Of a stretch of DNA of 64,000 bases, positions 1-8,933 are shown piece by piece. A program made the translations under genes and the position numbers. Numbering within the stretch: position 1 is the stretch's first letter; every line of letters starts with the position of its first letter. Source of the stretch: Dryocola clanedunensis_A (GTDB lineage: Bacteria > Pseudomonadota > Gammaproteobacteria > Enterobacterales > Enterobacteriaceae). The stretch is taken from the NCBI GenBank assembly GCA_038405435.1, contig JBBYHZ010000011.1; one strand, 5' to 3'. Under the pieces are notes generated by a model. The model searched no databases. It was given only the letters and a program-made list of their open reading frames with translations, and was not told the DNA's origin.

Positions 1-580
1 AGACCGTATCGAAACCGGGACTTTCCTGATCGCGGCCGCTATCTCCCGCGGCAAAATCGTCTGCCATAAAGCACAGCCGGACACGCTTGATGCGGTGCTG
101 GCCAAGCTGCGTGAAGCAGGTGCCGACATCGAAGTGGGCGACGACTGGATCAGCCTTGATATGCACGGCAAGCGCCCGAAAGCTGTCAATTTCCGTACTG
201 CGCCGCACCCTGGCTTCCCGACCGATATGCAGGCCCAGTTCACATTGCTGAACCTGGTTGCGGAAGGGACCGGTGTGATCACCGAAACCATCTTCGAAAA
301 CCGCTTCATGCACGTGCCTGAACTGATTCGTATGGGCGCGCACGCTGAAATCGAAAGCAACACCGTTATCTGCCACGGCACCGAGAAGCTGTCAGGCGCG
401 CAGGTCATGGCGACGGATTTACGCGCTTCCGCAAGCCTGGTGCTGGCGGGCTGTATCGCTGAAGGGACAACCATCGTTGACCGTATCTACCACATCGATC
501 GCGGCTATGAGTGCATTGAAGCCAAGCTTCAGGCGCTGGGTGCGAACATCGAACGTGTGAAAGGCAGCGGCGGCGAATAA
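1..580 (+). CDS. murA: UDP-N-acetylglucosamine 1-carboxyvinyltransferase, C-terminal part (5' end outside window)
   Basis: Cytoplasmic enzyme of the first committed step of peptidoglycan synthesis, transferring enolpyruvate from PEP to UDP-GlcNAc. Reading begins at base 2 and gives about 192 residues, roughly the last 45% of a 419-420 aa MurA. Family stretches are plain: DRIETGTFL near the window start, then RTAPHPGFPTDMQAQ, FENRFMHVPEL and DRIYHIDRGYE. The tail ends in KGSGGE, slightly longer than the E. coli KGE end. The catalytic Cys115 region lies before the window. A strong hairpin terminator follows the stop. In K-12 the gene beyond murA is sfsB; here it is an unrelated ATPase gene. Identity is certain. 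Confidence 0.98.
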   Translation, partial: DRIETGTFLIAAAISRGKIVCHKAQPDTLDAVLAKLREAGADIEVGDDWISLDMHGKRPKAVNFRTAPHPGFPTDMQAQFTLLNLVAEGTGVITETIFENRFMHVPELIRMGAHAEIESNTVICHGTEKLSGAQVMATDLRASASLVLAGCIAEGTTIVDRIYHIDRGYECIEAKLQALGANIERVKGSGGE

Positions 581-596
581 TTTCGCAGTCTCAGAG

Positions 597-628
597 ACCG
601 GGGGTTTAGCCATCCCCGGTTTTTTTTT
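597..628 (+). terminator. Rho-independent terminator of murA
   Basis: A perfect 7-bp stem (ACCGGGG at 597-603 with CCCCGGT at 614-620) is followed directly by eight T residues. It starts 17 bases after the murA stop and ends 38 bases before the next start codon. Confidence 0.92.
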
Positions 629-665
629 GCCATAATCAAAGCCGAACCTCAGAACAGCTATCGCG

Positions 666-1763
666 ATGATTAAATCCCTCTATATCGATAACTACCGCTC
701 CGTCAGAAAATTATCCATCGATCTGGAACGTCTTAACGTCGTCTTCGGGCCAAACGGCTGCGGCAAATCCAATATCTACAAGGCGATTCACCTGATCCAC
801 GGGGCGGCCACCGGGCAGCTGTCGCACTGGCTTTCTGACGAGGGCGGCATCCATAAGGCGATGTGGGCGGGGGATCGTGCAAAGGGCTACGCCAGCGCGC
901 CCCGGCGCATAACGCTTGGCGTAGAGACGGACAGTTTCGAATATGAACTGCAGGTCGGCTTTCCGGAGAAGCTGCCTTATCCGACCATGTTCGGCCTCGA
1001 TCCCATCGTTAAAGAAGAGCAGATCTGGCTAAGTGGTTTTCGCCGCCGCCCTTCGTCCAGCATCATGCAGCGGCGCAACCAGACCGTTTTCCTGAACAAT
1101 GTAAATGGCGAAAAGGTCACCCACGCCGCCACGCTCTACGAAAACGAATCGCTGTTCGGCCAGCTCGGTGAGCCGCATCTCTACCCGGAAGTCTCCAGCG
1201 CGCGGGAAACGCTTCGCAACTGGCGCTTTTACCATGAGTTTGATATCTCGAAGGGGGCCGGGCTGCGATTGCCGCAGGTTGGCTATCGCTCACCGATACT
1301 CAGCGGCGACGGATTAAACCTGGCGGCGGCGTTTCAGACGATTGTGGAAATAGGGGACAGCGAACTGCTGTTTACCGTGCTGGAAGAAGCTTTCCCGGAG
1401 TGCGCTTTCTTCTGCGATAACGGCAGCGGCCGCTTCCAGATGATGATGAACCGCCGGGGAATCAACCGTCCGCTTGAGTCGGCCGAGTTTTCCGACGGGA
1501 CGCTGCGCTTCCTGTGCCTGGCCGTGGCGTTGCTAAGCCCGCGCCCGCCGGGTTTCATCGCCCTCAACGAGCCGGAAAACAGCCTTCACCCGCTGATGCT
1601 CCCGGCCCTGGCGCGTCTGATCGCCGAAGCCAGCCGCTATACGCAAATCTGGCTGACCAGCCACTCCCGCGAGCTGGCGCAGCTTATCGAAAAGCACACG
1701 GCGTTTACGCTATACGAACTGGGCATCGAAAACGGAGAAACGCAGGTAAACCGGCTGACGTAA
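666..1763 (+). CDS. AAA family ATPase, COG4637/AAA_21-like, function unknown
   Basis: 365-aa soluble predicted ATPase. The N-terminus MIKSLYIDNYRSVRKL has the RecF/SMC-like first strand. Walker A is GPNGCGKSN at about residues 28-36. A FSDGTLRFLCLA segment matches the ABC-type signature region. Walker B is FIALNEPENSLHP, with Asn in place of the usual first Asp, and the switch histidine lies in LTSHSREL. No nuclease (TOPRIM) domain follows, so this is the small stand-alone class rather than OLD. It is a single gene between the murA terminator and a long spacer, starting 38 bp after the terminator. Related solitary ATPases occur in defence loci, but no partner nuclease is present here, so the role is unknown. 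Confidence 0.85.
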   Translation: MIKSLYIDNYRSVRKLSIDLERLNVVFGPNGCGKSNIYKAIHLIHGAATGQLSHWLSDEGGIHKAMWAGDRAKGYASAPRRITLGVETDSFEYELQVGFPEKLPYPTMFGLDPIVKEEQIWLSGFRRRPSSSIMQRRNQTVFLNNVNGEKVTHAATLYENESLFGQLGEPHLYPEVSSARETLRNWRFYHEFDISKGAGLRLPQVGYRSPILSGDGLNLAAAFQTIVEIGDSELLFTVLEEAFPECAFFCDNGSGRFQMMMNRRGINRPLESAEFSDGTLRFLCLAVALLSPRPPGFIALNEPENSLHPLMLPALARLIAEASRYTQIWLTSHSRELAQLIEKHTAFTLYELGIENGETQVNRLT

Positions 1764-2265
1764 TGCCTGAAGTCATCATCAGGCCGGGCGGTAGAGGAAA
1801 ATGCTGAGCGGTTACTTTATTGCAACAATAAAAAGAGGTTGATGCTAAACAGATGCCGGAGTGTGAGGTCGCGCAAAGGGTTGAGCTTGAGGCGTCACAC
1901 TCTTTTAACGGAGGTTGTTGAGCTTGCTCACAGTCCGCTGGCCAGCATGAATGAAACGTTCAGAAACAAGAAGTTATAAACCATTAAATATCAGTTGGTT
2001 ACAACTTTACCCCGGCGGGTGAAAAATACAATTCTCCCCATTTAGCTATCTCAATATTAAAAAGTAACGATTATTCACTATATGGAGAATTATTTTCTCT
2101 TTCACTGCGCTTGCCCGTCAGTAGTAGTAAATTTTTTCTCTCAATACAGCGCTATTCTTAGCAAGCTTTATCTATTCCAAAAATAATAATTCCGGCTTAA
2201 ATTTGCACGGAAAAAACTCTGTATTAATAACAACTTTAAACCTACACATATAAGTGAGCATTGTT
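1764..2265. other. Intergenic region upstream of cyuP, no gene seen
   Basis: About 500 bp, AT-rich in its second half. Just after the ATPase stop is an imperfect hairpin (GCCTGAAG...CATCAGGC, 1767-1786). Frequent stops in all frames argue against a hidden gene. The cyuPA promoter and any site for the CyuR (DecR) activator known from E. coli should lie here, but no site could be assigned with confidence. The region also marks a gene-order junction relative to K-12. Confidence 0.5.
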
Positions 2266-3588
2266 ATGGAAACAGGAAGCATTGCAATTATAAACAAACC
2301 GGCGGCGGCACGAGCCGGAATGACGGAAAGTGAATGGCAGGCAGCCACGAAATTCGACAGCACGGATGTTGGCTGGGTTATTATGAGCATCGGTATGGCA
2401 ATTGGTGCCGGGATTGTTTTTTTACCCGTGCAGGTCGGCCTGATGGGGTTATGGGTATTTTTACTTTCGTCAATTGTTGGCTATCCGGCGATGTATCTCT
2501 TCCAGCGTCTCTTTATTAATACTCTGGCGGAGTCACCGGAGTGTAAAGATTATCCCAGCGTCATTAGCGGATATTTAGGTAAAAACTGGGGGGTGCTGCT
2601 GGGTGCGCTCTATTTTATTATGCTCGTCATCTGGATGTTCGTTTACTCCACGGCCATCACTAACGACAGCGCTTCCTATTTACATACCTTCGGTGTAACC
2701 AAAGGGCTGCTCTCAGATAATCCCTTCTACGGATTAGTATTAATCTGCATACTTGTCGCCATATCATCACGCGGGGAAAAGCTGCTTTTTAAAGTCTCCA
2801 GCTTCATGGTGCTCACCAAGCTGCTTGTCGTTGCCGCGCTGGGCGTCTCAATGATTGGCCTGTGGCATTTATATAATGCAGGCACGCTGCCACCTGCGGG
2901 GTTGCTTATCAAGAATGCAATCATCACGCTGCCGTTTACGCTGACCTCTATTCTGTTTATTCAGACTCTCAGCCCGATGGTGATATCGTACCGCTCGAAA
3001 GAAAAATCACGTGAAGTCGCCCGCTTTAAAGCGCTGCGCGCGATGAATATTGCCTTTGGCGTTCTCTTTGTTACCGTCTTTTTCTACGCCGTCTCCTTCA
3101 CGCTTGCCATGGGGCATGACGAAGCAGTTAAGGCCTATCAACAGAACATTTCAGCCCTCGCCATTGCCGCGCAGTTTATTAACGGCAGCAGCGGTGCGTG
3201 GGTCACCGTCGTTAGCGTTGTACTGAATATTTTTGCCGTAATGACCGCATTCTTTGGAGTCTACCTCGGCTTTCGTGAAGCTACCCAGGGCATTGTGATA
3301 AATATTTTACGCCGCAGAATGCCGCAGGAAAAAATAAACGAGAAGTTAGTGCAGCGCGGGATCATGGTGTTTGCCATTCTGCTGGCATGGAGTGCCATTG
3401 TACTTAATGCACCTGTATTAAGCTTCACTTCAATCTGTAGCCCTATATTCGGCATGGTTGGCTGTCTTATTCCGGCATGGCTGGTCTATAAAGTGCCCGC
3501 ATTACATAAATATAAAGGTGTATCACTGGTGATAATTATTATTACCGGGATCCTGCTATGTGTTTCTCCGTTCCTTGCATTCTCCTGA
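2266..3588 (+). CDS. cyuP: L-cysteine/D-serine transporter CyuP (DlsT, YhaO), HAAAP family
   Basis: Inner-membrane amino acid permease of the hydroxy/aromatic amino acid family, 440 aa, with about eleven hydrophobic segments. It is almost residue-for-residue like E. coli YhaO, for example IGMAIGAGIVFLPVQVGL and ALRAMNIAFG. In E. coli it imports cysteine (and D-serine) for anaerobic breakdown by CyuA. ATG 2266 is preferred over GTG 2254 because it aligns with the E. coli start and has an AAGTGAG ribosome site at a suitable distance. cyuA follows after 44 bp on the same strand, so the two form an operon. Confidence 0.93.
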   Translation: METGSIAIINKPAAARAGMTESEWQAATKFDSTDVGWVIMSIGMAIGAGIVFLPVQVGLMGLWVFLLSSIVGYPAMYLFQRLFINTLAESPECKDYPSVISGYLGKNWGVLLGALYFIMLVIWMFVYSTAITNDSASYLHTFGVTKGLLSDNPFYGLVLICILVAISSRGEKLLFKVSSFMVLTKLLVVAALGVSMIGLWHLYNAGTLPPAGLLIKNAIITLPFTLTSILFIQTLSPMVISYRSKEKSREVARFKALRAMNIAFGVLFVTVFFYAVSFTLAMGHDEAVKAYQQNISALAIAAQFINGSSGAWVTVVSVVLNIFAVMTAFFGVYLGFREATQGIVINILRRRMPQEKINEKLVQRGIMVFAILLAWSAIVLNAPVLSFTSICSPIFGMVGCLIPAWLVYKVPALHKYKGVSLVIIIITGILLCVSPFLAFS

Positions 3589-3632
3589 TAGCCGGACGGC
3601 TATCGTAAAGTGCTAAGCGTTAAGGCTAAAAA

Positions 3633-4940
3633 ATGGTAAATCCAGAAGTGAACCCGCAGTGGGCTGAATTAATTCGTGCTGTCAAACTAAACGTCAGGCC
3701 AGCCGTAGGCTGTACTGAACCTGTATCACTGGCGTTAGCAAGTGCAATTGCGGCCTCTCATCTGGCTGGCACTCCTGTGAGAATAGAAGCCAGAGTTTCT
3801 CCCAACCTGATGAAAAATGGTATGGGCGTCACCGTACCTGGAACTGGGATGGTGGGCCTGCCCATTGCAGCAGCGGTGGGTGCGCTGGGCGGCGATCCCG
3901 AAACGGGGCTGGAGGTGCTGAAAAGCGCGTCGGTTAAAGCAATTGCAGCGGCTAAACTCATGCTTGCCAGCGGCCGGGTGCAGGTCACCATTCAGGAACC
4001 CTGTGAAGAGGTTTTATATAGCTGCGTTGAGATTTTTACCGCAGATGAGTCGGCCACCGTCACCATTGCGGGTGGACATACAAACGTCACCAGAATAGAA
4101 AAAAATGGTGCGGTGCTCTATGAAAACAAAGCGGGACTTCAGCACGAGGAAGAGGTTCAGGTTTATCACCTCGAGCGTTTTACGCTTAGGGATATAGTTG
4201 AGTTTGCTGAAGGTGTGCCGCTGGAGGAGATCGGTTTTATTCTGGATGCCGCTTTGCTGAACGGCGAGCTGTCCCGCGAAGGGCTTCGCGCTCAGTATGG
4301 CTTGCATATAGGCTCGACGTTACAACGGCAGCGCGAAAGAGGTCTGCTGGCGAAGGATCTGTTGAGCGACATTCTGATCCGCACTACCGCGGCATCTGAT
4401 GCGCGAATGGGAGGGGCTTGTCTTCCCGCTATGAGCAACTCCGGCTCGGGCAATCAGGGCATTACCGCAACCATGCCGGTGGTCGTGGTCGCAGAACATC
4501 TTGGATGCGATCGTGAACAGCTGACGCGTGCGCTGATTCTGTCGCATCTGACGGCAATCTATATCCACTATCAGCTGCCTTCGCTGTCTGCTCTGTGTGC
4601 TGCGACAACGGCGGCAATGGGGTCGGCGGCGGGCATCGCCTGGATGATCAACGGCAGCTATCGGACTATCGCCATGGCCATCAGCAGTATGATTGGCGAC
4701 GTAAGCGGCATGATATGTGATGGTGCTTCCAATAGCTGTGCGATGAAAGTCTCCACCAGCGCGGCTTCGGCATGGAAATCAGTTTTGATGGCCCTGGATA
4801 ATACGGCGGTTACCGGCAACGAGGGGATTGTAGCCGACGATGTGGAACAGTCTATCCGCAACCTTTGCGCGCTGGCCTGCCAGTCGATGCAGTACACTGA
4901 TCGGCAGATCATAAAAATAATGGCGAACAAGGTTGCGTGA
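3633..4940 (+). CDS. cyuA: L-cysteine desulfidase CyuA (YhaM), UPF0597 family
   Basis: 435 aa (E. coli 436). Fe-S dependent enzyme that degrades L-cysteine to pyruvate, ammonia and sulfide; the family is related to the L-serine dehydratase alpha chain. Conserved stretches include GCTEPVSLALA near residue 27, SPNLMKNGMGV, MSNSGSGNQGITATMP, and the Cys-rich block SALCAATTAAMG and MICDGASNSCAMKVS, which hold candidate cluster ligands. It follows cyuP by 44 bp and ends at a clear terminator. The pair forms a cysteine uptake and catabolism operon that in E. coli is induced anaerobically by CyuR; the regulator is not in this window. Confidence 0.93.
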   Translation: MVNPEVNPQWAELIRAVKLNVRPAVGCTEPVSLALASAIAASHLAGTPVRIEARVSPNLMKNGMGVTVPGTGMVGLPIAAAVGALGGDPETGLEVLKSASVKAIAAAKLMLASGRVQVTIQEPCEEVLYSCVEIFTADESATVTIAGGHTNVTRIEKNGAVLYENKAGLQHEEEVQVYHLERFTLRDIVEFAEGVPLEEIGFILDAALLNGELSREGLRAQYGLHIGSTLQRQRERGLLAKDLLSDILIRTTAASDARMGGACLPAMSNSGSGNQGITATMPVVVVAEHLGCDREQLTRALILSHLTAIYIHYQLPSLSALCAATTAAMGSAAGIAWMINGSYRTIAMAISSMIGDVSGMICDGASNSCAMKVSTSAASAWKSVLMALDNTAVTGNEGIVADDVEQSIRNLCALACQSMQYTDRQIIKIMANKVA

Positions 4941-4953
4941 CGAGACTTGTGGA

Positions 4954-4985
4954 CAGGCTGGGTTCATCAACCAGCCTGGTTTTCT
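4954..4985 (+). terminator. Terminator of the cyuPA operon
   Basis: Stem CAGGCTGG / CCAGCCTG with a loop of about nine bases, followed by GTTTTCTT. It sits in the 54-bp gap between the convergent genes cyuA and yhaK. Confidence 0.85.
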
Positions 4986-4994
4986 TCGTGCAGT

Positions 4995-5696
4995 TTAAAC
5001 CGGCAGGTCGATGAGCAGCGCGCGCAGCGGGGAATCGGCAACCAGCGTGATGTTGGCCTCGTCGCGGATAAACGCGCCGTCGCCGCAGGTCAGTCCTTCC
5101 TGCTCCTTCGTATGCGTCACGGCGTGAACGGTACCGTGAATGGATTGCAGATAGGCCCTTGGGCCGTGCAGCTGGAAGCTCAGCTGCTCCCCTTTCTGCA
5201 GCTCAATATGGTGCAGCCAGACCTGCTGGCGAAGCTGAAGGCTCCCCTGGCTGCCGTCCGGCGAGGCAAGCAGCTGCTGGGCCTGGTCAGCAACGGTCAG
5301 CTTCTGCACCTGCGGATTCTCCCTTTCAGGGCAGGCGTCCAGCCAGATTTGCAGGCGCGTCAGCGAACGCTCCTTGCTGAGGTTATGCTCGCTGTAGCTG
5401 ACGTCCGGCTGGGTGGAAAGCAGCAGGGCTTCCCCCGCTTTAGCCTGCACGTGGTTACCTTCGCTGTCGCGGTACTCGGCTTCACCTTCCAGAATCAGGT
5501 TTAAAATATCCACCTTCGGATAGGTGCGCGGCTGGAAAGAGGCGCCCGGAGCCAGCACTTCCTGGTTGAGAACGCGCAAGGAGGCATAGCCCAGCAATTT
5601 GGGGTCGAAATAGTGACCGAAGGAGAACGTATAGCGCGCCTGCAGCCATCCGTAGTCCGCATTCCCGCATTGTTTGGCAGTTCTTGGCGTAATCAT
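4995..5696 (-). CDS. yhaK: Pirin-like bicupin YhaK
   Basis: 233-aa cytosolic bicupin matching E. coli YhaK over its full length (MITPRTAKQCGNADYG at the start, DSPLRALLIDLPV at the end). E. coli YhaK is described as a redox-responsive pirin-like protein with no firmly established reaction. The start at 5696 is chosen from this alignment; a longer reading to 5750 lacks family support. It is divergent from yhaJ, with 106 bp between them. In E. coli, YhaJ regulates nearby genes, so shared control is plausible. Confidence 0.9.
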   Translation of the reverse strand: MITPRTAKQCGNADYGWLQARYTFSFGHYFDPKLLGYASLRVLNQEVLAPGASFQPRTYPKVDILNLILEGEAEYRDSEGNHVQAKAGEALLLSTQPDVSYSEHNLSKERSLTRLQIWLDACPERENPQVQKLTVADQAQQLLASPDGSQGSLQLRQQVWLHHIELQKGEQLSFQLHGPRAYLQSIHGTVHAVTHTKEQEGLTCGDGAFIRDEANITLVADSPLRALLIDLPV

Positions 5697-5802
5697 AATA
5701 TTTTGACCTCTTTTTACACTCAACCCATGGTAAAGGTCTGGACGGTGCATTGTTAGCCAGTTAATCTGCTCGCCATGTTCAAATTTCCTGAATGAGAACG
5801 AG

Positions 5803-6693
5803 ATGGCTAAAGAGAGAGCATTGACGCTTGAGGCACTGAGGGTGATGGACGCGATCGACCGCCGTGGCAGCTTTGCCGCCGCTGCGGACGAGCTGGGACG
5901 CGTGCCGTCAGCCCTTAGCTACACCATGCAAAAATTAGAAGAAGAACTGGATGTTGTGCTGTTTGACCGCTCTGGCCATCGCACCAAATTCACCAACGTC
6001 GGGCGAATGCTGCTGGAGCGCGGGCGCGTCCTGCTGGAGGCGGCGGACAAACTCACGACTGACGCAGAGGCGCTGGCGCGCGGCTGGGAAACCCATCTGA
6101 CGATTGTCACCGAAGCCCTGATCCCCTCCGTTAAACTGTTCCCGCTGGTCGATAAGCTCGCGGAGAAGGCGGATACCCAGCTTTCCGTGATCACGGAAGT
6201 GCTGGCAGGGGCATGGGAGCGGCTGGAGCAGGGCAGGGCCGATATCGTCATTGCCCCAGACATGCACTTCCGCTCATCCTCAGAGATCAACTCGCGCAAG
6301 CTCTATTCGGTGATGAGCGTGTATGTCGCCGCACCGGATCACCCTATCCACAGCGAGCCAGAACCGCTGTCGGAAGTCACCCGCGTGAAGTATCGCGGCA
6401 TTGCGGTGGCGGATACGGCCCGCGAACGCCCGGTGTTGACCGTTCAGCTTCTGGATAAGCAGCCGCGTTTAACCGTCAGCTCAATGGCAGATAAACGTCT
6501 GGCGCTGCTGGCGGGCCTGGGCGTGGCGACCATGCCGTACCCGCTGGTGGAGCAGGACATTGCCGAAGGGCGCTTACGCGTAGTCAGCCCGGAGTACATC
6601 AGGGAAATTGATATTATTATGGCGTGGCGACGTGACAGCATGGGCGAAGCGAAGGCGTGGTGCCTGCGCGAGATACCCAAGCTTCTGAAATAA
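5803..6693 (+). CDS. yhaJ: LysR-type transcriptional regulator YhaJ
   Basis: 296-aa LTTR with an N-terminal winged helix-turn-helix (EALRVMDAIDRRGSFAAAAD through QKLEEELDVVLFDR) and a C-terminal periplasmic-binding-like effector domain. It is nearly identical to E. coli YhaJ, which activates yqjF and responds to nitrotoluene or quinone-type compounds and has also been linked to virulence control in pathogenic strains. Its likely targets yhaK and yqjF lie in this window. It starts at ATG 5803, matching MAKERALTLEALRV. Confidence 0.93.
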   Translation: MAKERALTLEALRVMDAIDRRGSFAAAADELGRVPSALSYTMQKLEEELDVVLFDRSGHRTKFTNVGRMLLERGRVLLEAADKLTTDAEALARGWETHLTIVTEALIPSVKLFPLVDKLAEKADTQLSVITEVLAGAWERLEQGRADIVIAPDMHFRSSSEINSRKLYSVMSVYVAAPDHPIHSEPEPLSEVTRVKYRGIAVADTARERPVLTVQLLDKQPRLTVSSMADKRLALLAGLGVATMPYPLVEQDIAEGRLRVVSPEYIREIDIIMAWRRDSMGEAKAWCLREIPKLLK

Positions 6694-6742
6694 AAGCTTG
6701 GTGCGCTTTCGTTTATCCACCCTGCGTAGCGTGAACCCTGAG

Positions 6743-6767
6743 GGCGGATGACAAAGCGTCATCCGCC
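6743..6767. repeat. REP-like palindrome between convergent yhaJ and yhaH
   Basis: Perfect 10-bp inverted repeat GGCGGATGAC / GTCATCCGCC with a 5-base loop. It has the composition of enterobacterial intergenic palindromes and lies between two convergent genes, where it may also stop transcription. Confidence 0.75.
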
Positions 6768-6775
6768 AGCAATAT

Positions 6776-7159
6776 TCAGTCGCTCACCAGTCTCGCATCC
6801 ATCAGCTTAGGGTCGCTGCCAAAGCGGTTCTCGCCCGGCGTGCCGTTCTGACAGTTGAAAATCAGGATCACGATCCAGCCGATAATTGGGATCAGCACCA
6901 GCAGCAGCCACCACGCTGAACGATCGGTATCGTGCAGGCGGCGGAACTGAACGGCCCACGACGGTAACATGATCAGCAAACCGTAAATCGTGGTGAGCAT
7001 CCCTTCATCGGCGGCGATTTTCAGCCCCAGCATTTTATCCAGAATGCTCAGAACCCCGGTCAACACCAGGTTGACGAGAATAAACATCCAGTATTCTTTG
7101 CGGCGCGCACGTCCGCGAAAGCCAACATAGTTTCTTAATACTTTGAAATACCAATCCAT
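6776..7159 (-). CDS. yhaH: DUF805 inner-membrane protein YhaH
   Basis: 127-aa protein with the DUF805 pattern: a short aromatic N-terminus (MDWYFKVLRNYVGFRGRARR), the RRKEYW motif, about four transmembrane helices and a conserved RRLHDTDRSAWW segment. The C-terminus carries NGTPGENRFGSDP, typical of the family. Function is unknown. It is monocistronic, 105 bp downstream of yqjG on the same strand. It is slightly longer than E. coli YhaH (121 aa). Confidence 0.9.
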   Translation of the reverse strand: MDWYFKVLRNYVGFRGRARRKEYWMFILVNLVLTGVLSILDKMLGLKIAADEGMLTTIYGLLIMLPSWAVQFRRLHDTDRSAWWLLLVLIPIIGWIVILIFNCQNGTPGENRFGSDPKLMDARLVSD

Positions 7160-7264
7160 TTGCGGCCTGCCTTGAGTAGTCGGTCAATCACTTGATCTGT
7201 AAGCGATCTCTTCAAGAATAGCCGTGAATGGATTATGCGTAAATCATATGAATGATGAATGTTT

Positions 7265-8257
7265 TCAACCTTTGCTAAACCGGACGTCGCGACCGTGCGG
7301 CTCATTCAGATCCTGCGCGGGGCCGATGGAGATAATCCCTGTCGGGTTGATGGTCTTGTGGCTGCGGTAATAGTGGCTGCGGATGTGCGGGAAGTTCACG
7401 GTTTCCGCCACGCCCGGCATCTGATAAATATCGCGCAGGAAGCCATAAAGATTTGGATAGTCGCTGATACGGTGCTTATCGCACTTGAAGTGGGTGGCAT
7501 ACACCGGATCGAAGCGCACCAGCGTAGTCCACAGGCGGATATCCGCTTCGGTTAAGGTATTGCCCGTCAGATAGCGGTGCTTATCAAGGATCTGCTCCAG
7601 GCGCGCCAGCGACTCAAACACTTTAACGACCGCTTCGTCATAGGCCTGCTGGGAGGTGGCGAAACCGGCTTTATATACCCCGTTGTTAACCGTGTCGTAA
7701 ATCCAGCCGTTCAGTTCGTCAATCTGGCCGCGCAGCTCCGGCGGATAGTAATCCCCGGCCCGCGCGCCCTGGGCGTCAAAAGCGGAATTGAGCATGCGGA
7801 TGATTTCAGCTGATTCATTGCTGACCACGGTCTGCGTTTTCTTATCCCACAGCACGGGAACGGTCACACGTCCGGAATAGTGCGGATCGGCCTGCAGGTA
7901 AAGCTGATAGAGATAGTCGTGCTGGTAAAGCCCGTCGCCGGTAGCGTCCGGGAAATCGTCGTCGAACGTCCAGCCGTTTTCAAACATCAGCGGGCTGACG
8001 ACCGACACGGAAATAAACGACTCCAGCCCCTTCAGCGCGCGCACGATCAGGGTGCGGTGCGCCCACGGGCAGGCGAGAGAAACATAAAGATGATAGCGTC
8101 CTTTCTCTGCGGCAAACCCCTCTTTTCCGGAAGGGCCTGCTTCGCCGTTGGCGGTCAGCCAGTTACGGAAGGCTGACTCAGAGCGCTTAAAGCTGCCGCC
8201 GGTAGATTTGGTGTCGTACCACACGTCGTGCCAGACGCCGTCAATTAACTGTCCCAT
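7265..8257 (-). CDS. yqjG: Glutathionyl-hydroquinone reductase YqjG
   Basis: 330 aa (E. coli 328). A Xi-class glutathione transferase that reduces glutathionyl-hydroquinones to hydroquinones in the cytoplasm. The catalytic Cys is in the LACPWAHRT motif at about residue 60, followed by the thioredoxin-like N-domain and an all-helical C-domain (SNESAEIIRML, LTEADIRLWTTLVRFDPVY). It starts at ATG 8257 with an AGGAG-type site upstream. A terminator separates it from yqjF. Its association with yqjF and yhaJ fits a quinone or aromatic stress theme. Confidence 0.95.
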   Translation of the reverse strand: MGQLIDGVWHDVWYDTKSTGGSFKRSESAFRNWLTANGEAGPSGKEGFAAEKGRYHLYVSLACPWAHRTLIVRALKGLESFISVSVVSPLMFENGWTFDDDFPDATGDGLYQHDYLYQLYLQADPHYSGRVTVPVLWDKKTQTVVSNESAEIIRMLNSAFDAQGARAGDYYPPELRGQIDELNGWIYDTVNNGVYKAGFATSQQAYDEAVVKVFESLARLEQILDKHRYLTGNTLTEADIRLWTTLVRFDPVYATHFKCDKHRISDYPNLYGFLRDIYQMPGVAETVNFPHIRSHYYRSHKTINPTGIISIGPAQDLNEPHGRDVRFSKG

Positions 8258-8282
8258 GCTTTTCTCCTCGTCATGCAGATAT

Positions 8283-8310
8283 AAAAAAAGCGAAGGGATT
8301 AGCCTTCGCT
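8283..8310 (-). terminator. Terminator downstream of yqjF
   Basis: Read on the minus strand, AGCGAAGG and CCTTCGCT form an 8-bp stem followed by a run of T residues. It lies in the 76-bp gap between yqjF and yqjG and makes yqjF a separate transcript. Confidence 0.88.
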
Positions 8311-8333
8311 TTCATCGATTCAGTATAGATCGC

Positions 8334-8726
8334 TTACCACTTTTTATTCAGCGCGCGGTCGATGCTGTACGCACCCGGGCCGAAGACCGCCAGCAGCAGG
8401 TAGCCGCCCGCAATGGTGAAGTTCTTCATAAACATAATGGAGTTCGGGCCCTGAGCGAAATCGCTGTGGAACAGGAACGCCGTCAGCAGGGTGAAGATCG
8501 CGGTGATCAGCGCCGTGGTGCGGGTCAGGAAACCGAACAGAATCGCCAGGCCGCCGCCGAATTCAAGCAAAATGGTCAGCGGCAGCAGGAAGCCCGGAAC
8601 GCCCATGGATTCCATGTACTGCTGGGTGCCAGCGTAGCCCGTAATTTTTCCCCAGCCCGCCACGATGAACAGAACCGGCATCAGGATACGCGCTAACAGA
8701 ACACCAGCTTCATCTAATTTTTTCAT
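8334..8726 (-). CDS. yqjF: DoxX-family inner-membrane protein YqjF
   Basis: 130-aa DoxX/SURF4-like protein with four hydrophobic segments (ARILMPVLFIVAGWGKITGY, the LEFGGGLAILFGFLTR region and two more). In E. coli the yqjF promoter is activated by YhaJ in the presence of 2,4-dinitrotoluene products. The start at 8726 is chosen by alignment and because GGAGAG lies just upstream; the in-frame ATG at 8738 overlaps that ribosome site. Confidence 0.9.
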   Translation of the reverse strand: MKKLDEAGVLLARILMPVLFIVAGWGKITGYAGTQQYMESMGVPGFLLPLTILLEFGGGLAILFGFLTRTTALITAIFTLLTAFLFHSDFAQGPNSIMFMKNFTIAGGYLLLAVFGPGAYSIDRALNKKW

Positions 8727-8902
8727 TTTACTCTCCAACGTTTTTTATTCGGGTGCTATCGGCCCGGTGATTTATGTCTTAGCTATTTCCGGGGGTTACC
8801 GGCGGTCGCTGTCGATGGAGAGGATAATAGACGGGGCGAAAAAAGATTGTTAGCAAGGAATACTGTCATTGTTCTTCAAATATATTGAGTAAGGATGACA
8901 GG

Positions 8903-8930
8903 TAAAAAAATACCGCTCCGAAGAGCGGTA
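8903..8930 (-). terminator. Terminator of the yqjCDEK transcript
   Basis: On the minus strand, TACCGCTC-TTCG-GAGCGGTA forms an 8-bp stem with a stable UUCG tetraloop, followed by seven T residues, directly after the yqjK stop codon. Confidence 0.93.
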
Positions 8931-8933
8931 CGT

